DNA of 64,000 nt from the NCBI GenBank assembly GCA_963556255.1, contig OY744605.1:63994416-64058415 (forward strand), given 5' to 3'. Positions 51,625 to 59,188 of the stretch are shown one piece after another. The translations under genes were made by a program, and so were the position numbers. The DNA comes from Allolobophora icterica (lineage: Eukaryota; Annelida; Clitellata; Crassiclitellata; Lumbricidae). How positions within the stretch are numbered: position 1 is the stretch's first letter; each line of letters opens with the position of its first letter. Under the pieces are notes generated by a model, which was given only the letters and a program-made list of their open reading frames with translations, ran no database searches and had not been told where the DNA came from.

Positions 51625-52110
51625 TCATCGAGAAGACTCTTCGCTTGGGTGTGCAACTGCATCGATAGTTTCATCGTATGCTCTCGAAGTCTCTTTATCG
51701 ATCTCACAGATTCCATCGTACACCGTAATTTCGTATCTGTTTCTCCATACTTTTCCGTTATAATACGATATTAGTCGAGCGTTTTCTCTGTGAGCTTTAG
51801 CCGCTTTATGCATCGACGAATACTCGATGGTCTCACCCGTTTCCAAGTCAAAAATAACGACTCGTTTCGGGTTGTTTCTGATACCATTCAATCTATCGTA
51901 TCTACCATTGTCATTATATTCTTTTCGACGATCTTTCCAATATTCTTTTAGATATTCTTTTCTCGTTAATTTCGGTTTACCTACTAGGGAGTTGTCCTCG
52001 GGAATCAATCCTTTCTCGATCAGCAGCTCTATCAATTCCGGTTTGTTGAGATGAGCGACACATTTAATCTTATTCTCTTTCGCTAACTTGTGTAATTCTG
52101 GCAGTTTCAT
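51625..52110 (-). CDS. SAP-like plus NUMOD1-like DNA-binding protein
   Basis: 161 aa from the ATG at 52110, preferred because TATATAAAATG precedes it; a longer frame begins at 52149. Residues 1-36 (LPELHKLAKENKIKCVAHLN, then KPELIELLIEKG) form a SAP-like helix-extended-helix. The middle is basic (RKEYLKEYWKDRRKEYN). Around residues 85-130, VVIFDLETGETIEYSSMHKA and ARLISYYNGKVWRNRYEI match NUMOD1, a DNA-binding module normally attached to HNH or GIY-YIG homing nucleases. No nuclease core is visible, so this is either a nuclease-free DNA binder or a relic. The end is acidic/serine-rich (HPSEESSR). It lies just downstream of the capsid gene on the same strand. Confidence 0.7.
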   Translation of the reverse strand: MKLPELHKLAKENKIKCVAHLNKPELIELLIEKGLIPEDNSLVGKPKLTRKEYLKEYWKDRRKEYNDNGRYDRLNGIRNNPKRVVIFDLETGETIEYSSMHKAAKAHRENARLISYYNGKVWRNRYEITVYDGICEIDKETSRAYDETIDAVAHPSEESSR

Positions 52111-52164
52111 TTTATATACTACAAGATTTTCTTTAAACATGAAATACATTTTTCATACAGATGA

Positions 52165-53460
52165 TCAATATACTACGCTCATTTTCTGTCCATCCGACTG
52201 GAAGTTTAACAACTTATCCGAAATTAAAACCGCGTAACCTTGCGTATCGGCGGGGACTGCGGCGCTAAAAGTAGCTTTGATTTGGATATGGACGACCGAC
52301 GATTTCAGTCTTTCCGATTGTTTACTAACATCGAAAACTATGAGCGGATATAGCTCTTTATAATCGGCTGGAGTGATGTTGCTTTGCGTAATCAACGGAT
52401 CCATTCCATAAAACTTTTCGCTGAACGACGCCGCGTCTCTATAAGCCCTCGAAAATTTCTGGTTGGGAAACGATAGGTCGTAGTCGACCGCGGGATATCG
52501 CTCTTGATTCATCATCACGTACATGTTTTTGAGGTTGCAATGATCGAAAATCGACGGGTTATGTTCTTGGTTGCCGTCGCTTCGAGCGGTTTGAAATCCG
52601 ACGACTATCCACCTAGGTTTTTCAGGAGCCGTCTTAACGCTAAGACGCCAACTAAAAGTAGTCGATTGAGGGACCGATATAGTGTCGCATTGACGAGCTC
52701 GATATGCAACTGGTACCGATGCCTTCGATTCGATAGTTTTGTACAATTGCATCTTCTCCATATCCGCGGGAGTAACGTGCGGCATAAACCACGAGATTTT
52801 CACGACGTCGACTTTTCCAGCATCCGCGGCAGCGTGTCTAAAAATAGCGTCGTCATCCGATTTGCGAACCATCGTTAGTGTGTGCTTAAAACCGTACACT
52901 ATTTTATCGTAATCCTCGCAGAATCCGAAAATATGTTTCAGGGGCACGACGAAACTAAACGTTCCCTTAGTCGTTGGTTTTTGAATAAGATACGCCTGTC
53001 TGATCGCGAAACCTGCGTTATCCGCTATAACCGCGGTTGCATCAGTATCTTTGCACCATAACTGATTAAGACCTTGCGCTTTGGCGAAGTCGTCCGGATA
53101 TTTAAGCAAACCAAGCATCGTAGTTGCTTGTCCTGGGTGAAATACCGTTTCGATATCTTGATTCGATAGGGAATACGCGATTTGGCTGAAAAGATGCAAG
53201 AGTCCGTTGTTTGCGAGGGCTGCGGCGTCACCATTAGCGTACGCCGTATTCATTCCATCTCCTTTAACCAACCTACCTTCAAAAAGCAAGTAAGATTCGG
53301 CGGGATGGCAAAATAGATCTTGGGTTTCGATATTTATGCGAATCTCACCGGGTGTGTTAAAAGTCGTTCTCGCTGCTGGTTCGTATTCGTGCCATTCGTA
53401 TTTTTCGATTCCTTCGTCGACCTCTGTGGGTGCTGTAAAGTTTAGAATATTCGATTGCAT
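52165..53460 (-). CDS. probable double jelly-roll major capsid protein
   Basis: 431 aa, the largest intact structural gene, in the position usual for the Polinton major capsid protein. The sequence is beta-rich without transmembrane segments, with two halves that could each be a jelly roll (roughly residues 35-230 and 231-431). Features are RTTFNTPGEIRINIETQDLF near the N-terminus, TKGTFSFVVPLKHIFGFCED in the middle and STTFSWRLSVKT plus KSSVVHIQIKATFSAAVP later. It would form hexon-like trimers of an icosahedral shell, with the protease maturing partners. The start follows AATTAAAATG. Assignment rests on size, context and overall resemblance; a structure prediction would settle it. Confidence 0.75.
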   Translation of the reverse strand: MQSNILNFTAPTEVDEGIEKYEWHEYEPAARTTFNTPGEIRINIETQDLFCHPAESYLLFEGRLVKGDGMNTAYANGDAAALANNGLLHLFSQIAYSLSNQDIETVFHPGQATTMLGLLKYPDDFAKAQGLNQLWCKDTDATAVIADNAGFAIRQAYLIQKPTTKGTFSFVVPLKHIFGFCEDYDKIVYGFKHTLTMVRKSDDDAIFRHAAADAGKVDVVKISWFMPHVTPADMEKMQLYKTIESKASVPVAYRARQCDTISVPQSTTFSWRLSVKTAPEKPRWIVVGFQTARSDGNQEHNPSIFDHCNLKNMYVMMNQERYPAVDYDLSFPNQKFSRAYRDAASFSEKFYGMDPLITQSNITPADYKELYPLIVFDVSKQSERLKSSVVHIQIKATFSAAVPADTQGYAVLISDKLLNFQSDGQKMSVVY

Positions 53461-53489
53461 TTTAATTACTAAAGATTATTTATTTAAAC

Positions 53490-53951
53490 TCACGCGAGTT
53501 TCAATCCCGCTCCGTTTTTGTTGAGACTACGCACGAGATCTCGAATGGACACGACATTCGAAGAAAGTCCATCACCGGCTAGTATCTTATTAATATCAGT
53601 AGTTCCTACATCGTTATCGATTAGCCGCGCTAAGATAGCCGCATTCGATTGCGTAAGCGCTGGTATCGTTTCAACTACAGGCGTCTTCGGAACCGACGCT
53701 GCTAAGAGTTTAGTCGCGGCTTTATCCATCAATCGTTTACCAACCTCTACGGTGGTATTCTTTCCAACTTCTAGCGCCTTTTTAGCCAACTCTCTCGCGG
53801 CGTCTTTACCCGCGCTAAGGGCGGACGATGCGGCTCGTTTAGCGACATCTGAAGTGAAGAGCTTCTTGAAAACTCCCGTAATAGAATCCATTATTCCCGC
53901 TCCTCCTATAACGTGTTTTCTCTTAATTCTTCTATTAGCGATGACGAGCAT
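53490..53951 (-). CDS. small basic, helical core-like virion protein
   Basis: 153 aa. The N-terminus is very basic (ANRRIKRKHVIGGAGIMDS) and contains I-G-G-A-G, which fits the adenain cleavage pattern (M/I/L)-x-G-x|G; an alternative start is the next Met (MDSITGVFKKLF). Residues about 21-95 are an alanine/lysine-rich amphipathic helix series resembling viral core or membrane-active peptides. The C-terminus has IRDLVRSLNKNGAGLKLA. It is probably a processed minor virion protein. The sequence just upstream of its ATG still encodes the tail of the gene at 54668-55584, showing that the two were once adjacent. Confidence 0.6.
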   Translation of the reverse strand: MLVIANRRIKRKHVIGGAGIMDSITGVFKKLFTSDVAKRAASSALSAGKDAARELAKKALEVGKNTTVEVGKRLMDKAATKLLAASVPKTPVVETIPALTQSNAAILARLIDNDVGTTDINKILAGDGLSSNVVSIRDLVRSLNKNGAGLKLA

Positions 53952-53952
53952 G

Positions 53953-53981
53953 TTTTATAATCGCAATATTAAGTTTTTATA
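53953..53981. repeat. 29-bp direct repeat, left copy
   Basis: It matches 54666-54694 with one mismatch and contains ATAATCGCAA and ATTAAGTTTTTATA. Read on the minus strand it still encodes the last residues and stop of the neighbouring gene (54668-55584). It flanks the acidic-protein cassette. Confidence 0.92.
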
Positions 53982-54065
53982 TCCAGAACTGGATTGTTCG
54001 ATGTTAGAATTACGAATGTTTATTTATATTCTCCTGTTAATATAAAAACAACACGAGAATATAAA

Positions 54066-54605
54066 ATGGATTCCTACTCAGAACATGTTGAAAAATCGGC
54101 CGGCTCATTTTTAACTCTGGCTTGTAATAACGCAAAGAGTATATCCCTTTTTATTTCCGAAGTGAAAGACGCTTGTAGTGAATTCGTAACCGACGTTTTC
54201 AACCTAGTCGGAGACGCTTCAGAATGTAGCGAGTATAGCGACAGCGAGTATAGCGACAGCGAGTATAGCGACAGCGAGTGTAGCGACAGCGAGTGTAGCG
54301 ACAGCGAGTGTAGCGACAGCGAGTGTAGCGACAGCGAGTGTAGCGACAGCGAGTGTAGCGATTGCCACTACATTAAAGTAGTCTCTAACGTGGAGAATAA
54401 TACTGAAGAGACTACGAGTTTGTTCTCGGATTATGGCTCGGATGAGCTTACTAAAAAGATCGTTGCTAATGAATTCGAGTCGATCATTCACGACCTTAAG
54501 AACAAGCTAAATAGCTTGGAAAAGAGGTATCTCACGGCGAAGCTTGCGTTCCATAACCGTATGAATGATGAAATGGAGATCTTTACGACAACGACATATG
54601 TGTAA
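54066..54605 (+). CDS. acidic SDSE(C/Y)-repeat protein, unknown function
   Basis: 179 aa from the ATG at 54066 (context GAATATAAAATG); a longer frame starts at 53994. Residues about 55-100 consist of nine 5-residue repeats, S-D-S-E-Y then S-D-S-E-C, encoded by a 15-bp tandem repeat. They are strongly acidic, cysteine-rich and full of potential casein-kinase-2 sites. The C-terminal 60 residues (ANEFESIIHDLKNKLNSLEK) look like a short coiled coil. I do not recognise the family. It is the only + strand gene inside the minus-strand structural block and is flanked by a 29-bp direct repeat, so it appears to be a later addition. A perfect hairpin follows its stop. Confidence 0.75.
   Translation: MDSYSEHVEKSAGSFLTLACNNAKSISLFISEVKDACSEFVTDVFNLVGDASECSEYSDSEYSDSEYSDSECSDSECSDSECSDSECSDSECSDSECSDCHYIKVVSNVENNTEETTSLFSDYGSDELTKKIVANEFESIIHDLKNKLNSLEKRYLTAKLAFHNRMNDEMEIFTTTTYV
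54228..54362 (+). repeat. 15-bp coding tandem repeat, nine units
   Basis: The unit is AGCGAGT(A/G)TAGCGAC. The first three units have TAT (Tyr), the next six TGT (Cys), and the last ends GAT. The block boundary suggests two rounds of expansion. Confidence 0.97.
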
Positions 54606-54610
54606 ACGAT

Positions 54611-54638
54611 ATTCTGTAACTAAAGCGAGTTACAGAAT
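54611..54638. terminator. perfect 11-bp hairpin at convergent gene junction
   Basis: Stem ATTCTGTAACT (54611-54621) pairs with AGTTACAGAAT (54628-54638) around a 6-base loop. It lies 6 bases after the acidic gene's stop and about 30 bases before the stop of the minus-strand gene at 54668. Confidence 0.7.
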
Positions 54639-54665
54639 CACACGACCCTAACTCTTCAAAGTTTT

Positions 54666-54694
54666 TTTTATAATCGCAACATTAAGTTTTTATA
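54666..54694. repeat. 29-bp direct repeat, right copy
   Basis: It overlaps the last codons and stop of the gene at 54668-55584 and matches 53953-53981 with one mismatch. The two copies are 713 bp apart. Confidence 0.92.
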
Positions 54695-55584
54695 CTGTTC
54701 TTTACCGATCTCTTTTTGTCGTAATAGTTCATCGCATATACCAACGATCTCATTTCTTACTCCCGTATTACCCGCGTCGTAGCTAGCGAAACGCAGACTC
54801 AACATTTCTACTAAAGCATTCGGATCTTGCGGAATTACGACGACTCCTTTACCCGTCTTCGGCGTCTGTTTTCCAGTCTTCATTTCCCATATCGGTTTAA
54901 TGATATTTCTGTACTTTTCGCTTCTTGACGATTTTGGTTTACTCGGATTGTTAGGTTGTCTCATGGCATTCGTCGCGTCTAGAATCTCGACGTAATCGGA
55001 CATATCGTTGTCGTCGTAAATCGAACCGTTCGGTTTAGCCATAGTCACTAGCTCCCAAAGTCCTGGAGTACCTGTATAAGTCTTCTCTCCGACTATTATA
55101 TCGTCGTTCTGGAACGATACGCGTGTGTCTCCGATATAAAATTTCCCGTCTTTTTTTGAATTTAGACCGAACGTCGTATCGGTAGACTTTTTATTAGAAG
55201 CGTATTGAGACAAGTATTTCGTTGCCACGTCTCCTAATTCTAACATTCTAACGTCTTCTACAGGATCCTCGTAAGCCTCTATCGAGGGATACTGTGGAAG
55301 CTGTATGGCTTTTAACGACGACGATATCGACGCGGGAAGCGCTTTTAGAGCGTTAGTCGTGGCTGCTGAGTTTTCCTTAATAGTTGATAACAAAGCGTTT
55401 TGTTCTTTCGATAAGGTCGATTGCGAGTCTACGATCGGCTTGTACAACTTTACCAAATCTCGCTGCAGTCCTATATCGCCTAGTTTCTCGGATAAATAAT
55501 CTCGTTGAATGTTTTTCTTCGTCTTCAGAAACTCTTCGACGATAAGTCTCTTTTGGTGGGATCGTTAATCTTTAGAAATGACAT
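54668..55584 (-). pseudogene. conserved Polinton protein of unknown function, frame break near start
   Basis: The main frame (54668-55456, 262 codons) begins inside the protein. The family-like N-terminus starts at an ATG at 55584 (context ATTTAAAAAATG) and reaches the main frame through a -1 break at about 55541-55550. Visible parts are an N-terminal helix-rich region (VDSQSTLSKEQNALLSTIKE), a central DDIIVGEKTYTGTPGLWELV segment, a basic linker with SEKYRNIIKPIWEMK, and a C-terminal RNEIVGICDELLRQKEIGKE. I recall proteins of this type beside capsid genes in invertebrate Mavericks, but no function is established to my knowledge. The break is at a short C run and may be an assembly error. Confidence 0.7.
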
Positions 55585-55602
55585 TTTTTAAATAGGTGGT
55601 AT

Positions 55603-55641
55603 AATGTTTTAAAGCGTTTTTGGAACACGCGTTAAAACATT
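55603..55641. terminator. intergenic hairpin
   Basis: AATGTTTTAAAGCG pairs with CGCGTTAAAACATT with one mismatch around an 11-base loop. It lies between the end of the gene at 55722-56285 and the start of the next minus-strand gene at 55584, so it could mark the 3' end of the upstream transcript. Confidence 0.5.
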
Positions 55642-55671
55642 GAAATGAAACGCGATAACGAACGTGATTTT

Positions 55672-55745
55672 ACACACGTTTTACGTTTACGTTTTACGTT
55701 TTATGTTCTATGTTTTTCGTTTTACGTTTCACGTTCTACGTTTTC
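55672..55745. repeat. ACGTTTT-type short tandem array
   Basis: Irregular 6-8 bp units (ACGTTTT, ACGTTT, ATGTTCT, ACGTTCT) overlap the 3' end of the membrane-protein gene. Confidence 0.7.
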
Positions 55746-56285
55746 CTTCGATTTCGCAAACGCGTCCTTCAACGACTCGGCTATAGTTTCTCCGCTATTT
55801 CTCGATTTTCTGATTTCTTCTTTCATTTCGTTAAATTTCACGCGTTCGTTTAGAATTAACGAGTATTCCTCGTCTGAAATATTACCGTCTTCCAAAGCTT
55901 TCGAGATGTAGTGACTGATGGTGTTGAGTTTCGCTTCGGCCAACGTTTTAATATTTTCGTGCTTCTCTGCCTTTGGCGTGAGCTTTCTGTTGATTACGCG
56001 CCCGATCACGCTGAAAACACCCGCTCCAACCGCCAGTACTTGTAGACCCAACGCGATAGGTGCCGCGACTACCGTAGACAGAACCGTGATTGCCGAAGCG
56101 GTTGAGCCCAACGCGACTAGAGTCGATATACCGTCTACTACGTTGATATTCCTAATGCCTTTACGATACTTTTTACCTAGAGTCTCTCTTTTTTCACGTT
56201 CCCGCTCGATCTCTTTTTGAATTTCAGTGATTTTCGAAAGTCGGAAAGCATGGGCGCTTCCATCGACTTTCAGTGGGATCTCCAT
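55722..56285 (-). CDS. membrane-hairpin protein with flanking helices
   Basis: 187 aa. It has a charged N-terminal coiled-coil stretch (EIQKEIEREREKRETLG, about residues 22-40), then two hydrophobic segments (about 48-72, ISTLVALGSTASAITVL; about 73-98, IALGLQVLAVGAGVFSVIG) predicted to span a membrane as a hairpin, then a long basic/acidic helical tail (SDEEYSLILNERVKFNEM). No enzymatic motif. Similar small membrane proteins recur in Polintons; function is unknown, possibly an inner virion or host-membrane component. It starts after ATTATAAAAAAGAATG. Confidence 0.65.
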   Translation of the reverse strand: MEIPLKVDGSAHAFRLSKITEIQKEIEREREKRETLGKKYRKGIRNINVVDGISTLVALGSTASAITVLSTVVAAPIALGLQVLAVGAGVFSVIGRVINRKLTPKAEKHENIKTLAEAKLNTISHYISKALEDGNISDEEYSLILNERVKFNEMKEEIRKSRNSGETIAESLKDAFAKSKENVERET

Positions 56286-56313
56286 TCTTTTTTATAATTA
56301 TAGGATATTATTT

Positions 56314-56718
56314 TTAAACTGCGATATAATTAACGAAACATAACGAATCGCCTTCGATTATACTAACTACCGAATCCGAGTCGTTTTGAATAGTAATTTC
56401 GATGTCTTCTACTCGTCCGGTAACGACTCCTTCTCGTAGACTGCATCCGCTCGCTTCGATTTCCTGTCTAAGCGAAACTAGACACGACCCTTTACTCATT
56501 CGAACACCCAGTCCTAACGCTACTGTAGCTGTTTCTCTAGGCTGAATCGTTATCAGTTGTTGCGTAAAAATCTCCCATCTTAGTCCACCCAGTTGTCTGC
56601 AGGGCGTATGCGTCACTCTTTTCAACGTCCAACGCACCTCTTTCGGTTGGGTTCTAACTTCCACCCGACGAGTGGGTTTCGTTATAAATTTATGGATAGG
56701 TCTGTTGAATCCCGACAT
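56314..56718 (-). CDS. dUTPase-fold-like protein lacking catalytic motifs
   Basis: 134 aa. The pattern LITIQPRETATVALGLGVRM, then SLRQEIEASGCSLREG, GRVEDIEITIQNDSDSV and IIEGDSLCFVNYIAV follows the beta-strand order and P-R-x-x-x-x-x-L-G signature of trimeric dUTPase-like proteins. However, the catalytic motif 3 (normally G-x-x-D-x-x-Y-x-G) reads GVVTGRVED, so the Asp and Tyr are absent, and the C-terminal motif 5 is missing. An enzymatic role is therefore unlikely. A repurposed trimeric fold, perhaps a capsid-associated or spike-like protein, is possible. It lies in the structural gene block. The fold call is by pattern only. The start follows AAATAAAATG. Confidence 0.55.
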   Translation of the reverse strand: MSGFNRPIHKFITKPTRRVEVRTQPKEVRWTLKRVTHTPCRQLGGLRWEIFTQQLITIQPRETATVALGLGVRMSKGSCLVSLRQEIEASGCSLREGVVTGRVEDIEITIQNDSDSVVSIIEGDSLCFVNYIAV

Positions 56719-56741
56719 TTTATTTATACGAGGATTATTTT

Positions 56742-57344
56742 TTAAAGCAACATACCGAGAATCGGAATATCTCGGAAAGGTGAATTAGGGCCTAGTATAA
56801 GTCCGCTACCCGTTTTCATATACAACCCGCTACCCGTTTTCATATACAACCCCGCTCCAATCGCACTACCTTTCGGCCACGGAGACAGATACAACCCATT
56901 TCCATCCAGTCTTACTTTACAACTCAAGTCTCCTTTTTTAACGTACAATACTCCCGATCCGCTTATTTTATCTACAACTTTCGATGCAGCTGCGGAACCT
57001 ATACCCGTTAAAGCGCCTTGTGCTAAACTAGGCAGTACGCTTGAAAGAAGAAATTTTCCAGCAGTAGCTAGAAATGGTAATAGAGCTCCGATAAAACCGC
57101 CTTCGACTTTCATATTATGCTCTAGTTGCGTTTTACTCATTTTGATCGTCGCGCCCTTTCCGTTCTGACAAGCTTTCTTCATTTTGTTAATTTGCGCTTT
57201 CGTAAAAGCTAAGACGTGGTCTCCATCCATATCATCGTGAGATAGTCTAATACTGACGCCATCGATTCCCGCTTCGAGCGCTCGTTTAATCTTGGTTTTT
57301 TGTCCTTCCGAAATATTAACGCGCATGTCTGTGTACCGACTCAT
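56742..57344 (-). CDS. pVI-like minor capsid protein with amphipathic lytic segment
   Basis: 200 aa. The N-terminal part (VNISEGQKTKIKRALEAG, then THE-like KKACQNGKGATIKMSK) is a conserved basic module. It is followed by V-E-G-G-F, which resembles the adenain site (M/I/L)-x-G-G|x. Cleavage there would release a hydrophobic amphipathic segment (FIGALLPFLATAGKFLLSS, SLAQGALTGIG) like the membrane-disrupting helix of adenovirus pVI. The C-terminal part has a direct repeat GSGLYMKT twice, from a 24-bp tandem duplication. Expected role is an internal capsid protein freed by the protease during maturation or entry. The start follows TATATAAAATG. Confidence 0.65.
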   Translation of the reverse strand: MSRYTDMRVNISEGQKTKIKRALEAGIDGVSIRLSHDDMDGDHVLAFTKAQINKMKKACQNGKGATIKMSKTQLEHNMKVEGGFIGALLPFLATAGKFLLSSVLPSLAQGALTGIGSAAASKVVDKISGSGVLYVKKGDLSCKVRLDGNGLYLSPWPKGSAIGAGLYMKTGSGLYMKTGSGLILGPNSPFRDIPILGMLL

Positions 57345-57375
57345 TTTATATATAACTAAGATAAAGTTTTAATAT

Positions 57376-58176
57376 TCACACTTCTCTTATATGAAACTTG
57401 ATCGACATCGCTTCCCCTCTAATGTTAATTAGTTTTCCATTTTGGTCGGTAAGTCTCGTTTCCATCGATGAAATCGTATTCATCGTAACGGGGAGATAAA
57501 TTAAATTAGCTGGGATTTGGATGATCTTATAACCCGGTCCGACGGTAGGAAAAAACGAATATATCACGTTCGTCGTTGATCCATTCGAGTACGAACCTCC
57601 GATTATATCGCTAGTTACTCGAAAGCTGTCTATGTTCATTATATTCACAATGTTCTCCGATTCGTTATACCCGGATATGTATAGACGACTTTCGAAACCT
57701 AGAACGGTTCTAATCGAGTTCGCGGTTCTAAAATCGACCTCGTAATCCTGAGCGATAGTCAGCACCGCCTTCAACGTATTAGTGTTCGGCTCTAACGTAA
57801 TGCGATATTCTTCGTTTCCGACATCGTAATGGCCGTTCTCTTTCATGATTTTCTTCACGTAGTCGTTTATATCCGTGAGTTCATAGGACCCTTCCGGAAT
57901 ATCTACGTCAAACCACGTCACACCATTATCCGGCGAATACCGGAAGTTGTTGTTGCTCGCGTCTATGTTAGGAAACACGTAGTAAGTATACAAATCGACT
58001 AGAGCCATTTCATACATTTTGGTTTTATCTAGTTCGATTATCGGATTGTTTTTCGTTTGTATTCGTGCGGTTTTATTCTTTTCGTTGTCTACCAAAATGT
58101 AAAACGATGATTTCGGATTCGTGTTAGTCGCGGTCTGTGCTGTGTTCACCTGTATCTTCACGAGGAGTTCTTCCAT
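57376..58176 (-). CDS. probable minor capsid (penton-like) jelly-roll protein
   Basis: 266 aa, beta-rich, without membrane segments. The N-terminal motif KTKMYEMALVDLYTYYVFPN, then NNNFRYSPDNG, WFDVDIPEGSYELTDINDYV and LGFESRLYISG are characteristic of a protein family that accompanies capsid genes in invertebrate Mavericks. Size and position suit a single jelly-roll penton protein, but I cannot exclude another structural role. It begins just upstream of the ATPase fragment (start context AGTAAAAATG) and is intact. Confidence 0.6.
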   Translation of the reverse strand: MEELLVKIQVNTAQTATNTNPKSSFYILVDNEKNKTARIQTKNNPIIELDKTKMYEMALVDLYTYYVFPNIDASNNNFRYSPDNGVTWFDVDIPEGSYELTDINDYVKKIMKENGHYDVGNEEYRITLEPNTNTLKAVLTIAQDYEVDFRTANSIRTVLGFESRLYISGYNESENIVNIMNIDSFRVTSDIIGGSYSNGSTTNVIYSFFPTVGPGYKIIQIPANLIYLPVTMNTISSMETRLTDQNGKLINIRGEAMSIKFHIREV

Positions 58177-58194
58177 TTTTACTAGTATATTATA

Positions 58195-58520
58195 TTATTT
58201 TAATTCAGAATTGGGAATGTAAAATTCATCTAATCCACGACGGTATTTACCGCTGCTCTTTTTACTCATTAAGTCGATAACTACGAATTGATGCGCGTGT
58301 TTCCACGTATCCTCGCATAGTTTTACGAATTCCTCCTTAGGCATGTCCGTACTTACGAGATCGGTATAGATATGATCAACATTCTTCCCGTCTTGTGGAA
58401 ATAAGCAAATAAACTTTGCATTCCCTCTGATAGTCCGTCTAGGCAGTTCGAAATAACTTTGTGATAGGTAAAAGCAGTCCACGTTACTATGCCTGCCTCT
58501 GACATAATACTTTTCGCATT
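58195..58520 (-). pseudogene. packaging ATPase, C-terminal fragment
   Basis: From the MITE boundary the frame reads KCEKYYVRGRHSNVDCFYLS, then LPRRTIRGNAKFICLFPQD and TDMPKEEFVKLCEDTWKHAH, the second half of the FtsK/HerA-type genome-packaging ATPase of Polintons and related viruses, including the R-G-R-H sensor region. The first ten codons of the open frame (from 58554) come from the inserted MITE. The N-terminal half lies at 59189-59657. Confidence 0.9.
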
Positions 58521-59188
58521 TCGTGCCTATAGAATTATACAGTTCTATGTCCACTTTTTTGAAAAATCAACCTAATGCCATATCTGTTATCAGGATGACA
58601 TGGGCTATGTCCAGAATAGTCAAGCTTAACTGTAGACGCTTTCTTCAGCGCTATCTGTCAGGATTATATAGCTCTATGTCCACGAATTTGGACAGTATTT
58701 TAAAGAATTTTGATGCTACAGAGGTATAGGTCCACATCCAATAGAATGAATGCTTTTGTGTCACGTGCATATTCGATAGATCCGCGATGAAGTGACGTTT
58801 AAAGAATAATATTATACGGCGTTATGTCCATAGCCAATACCAGTGAGAGATCTGAACACGTGACTTGGACTTATATCCCTATAGCACTCGCGTTGTCTGC
58901 AATCATGGCGTTATGTGCCCACACCCTGGACTTTTCAATCTTATACAACTCTATGTCCAAAAAAAGTCAACACTGCCATAATTCTATCAAAATTTACTCA
59001 TACTCAGTTTACATTATAATCGAAAAACATTATATAGTCATACTAGGGGAACACAGTGTTGTCCAAAAATTTAAATTTCATTGCCATCAATGAAACAGTG
59101 CGAGACATTTTTATCAGCAAACCTAAGAAATCGTTTTTCTCGGTTTTCAAAAAAGTGGACATAGAACTGTATAATTCTATAGGCACGA
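58521..59188. mobile_element. 668-bp MITE inserted in the ATPase gene
   Basis: It has perfect 45-bp terminal inverted repeats (58521-58565 and 59144-59188), starting TCGTGCCTATAGAATTATAC. The phrase TCTATGTCCA recurs inside at about 58534, 58673 and 58951 (a weaker TTATGTCCA at 58823), so it holds nested or multiplied end sequences. No transposase is encoded. The target-site duplication is not clear. It interrupts the ATPase between its Walker B half and its C-terminal half. Confidence 0.88.

Noticed and set aside
58523..59093. Small plus-strand frames between the ATPase halves
   Set aside because: They lie within the MITE, show no domain and depend on its repeated ends.
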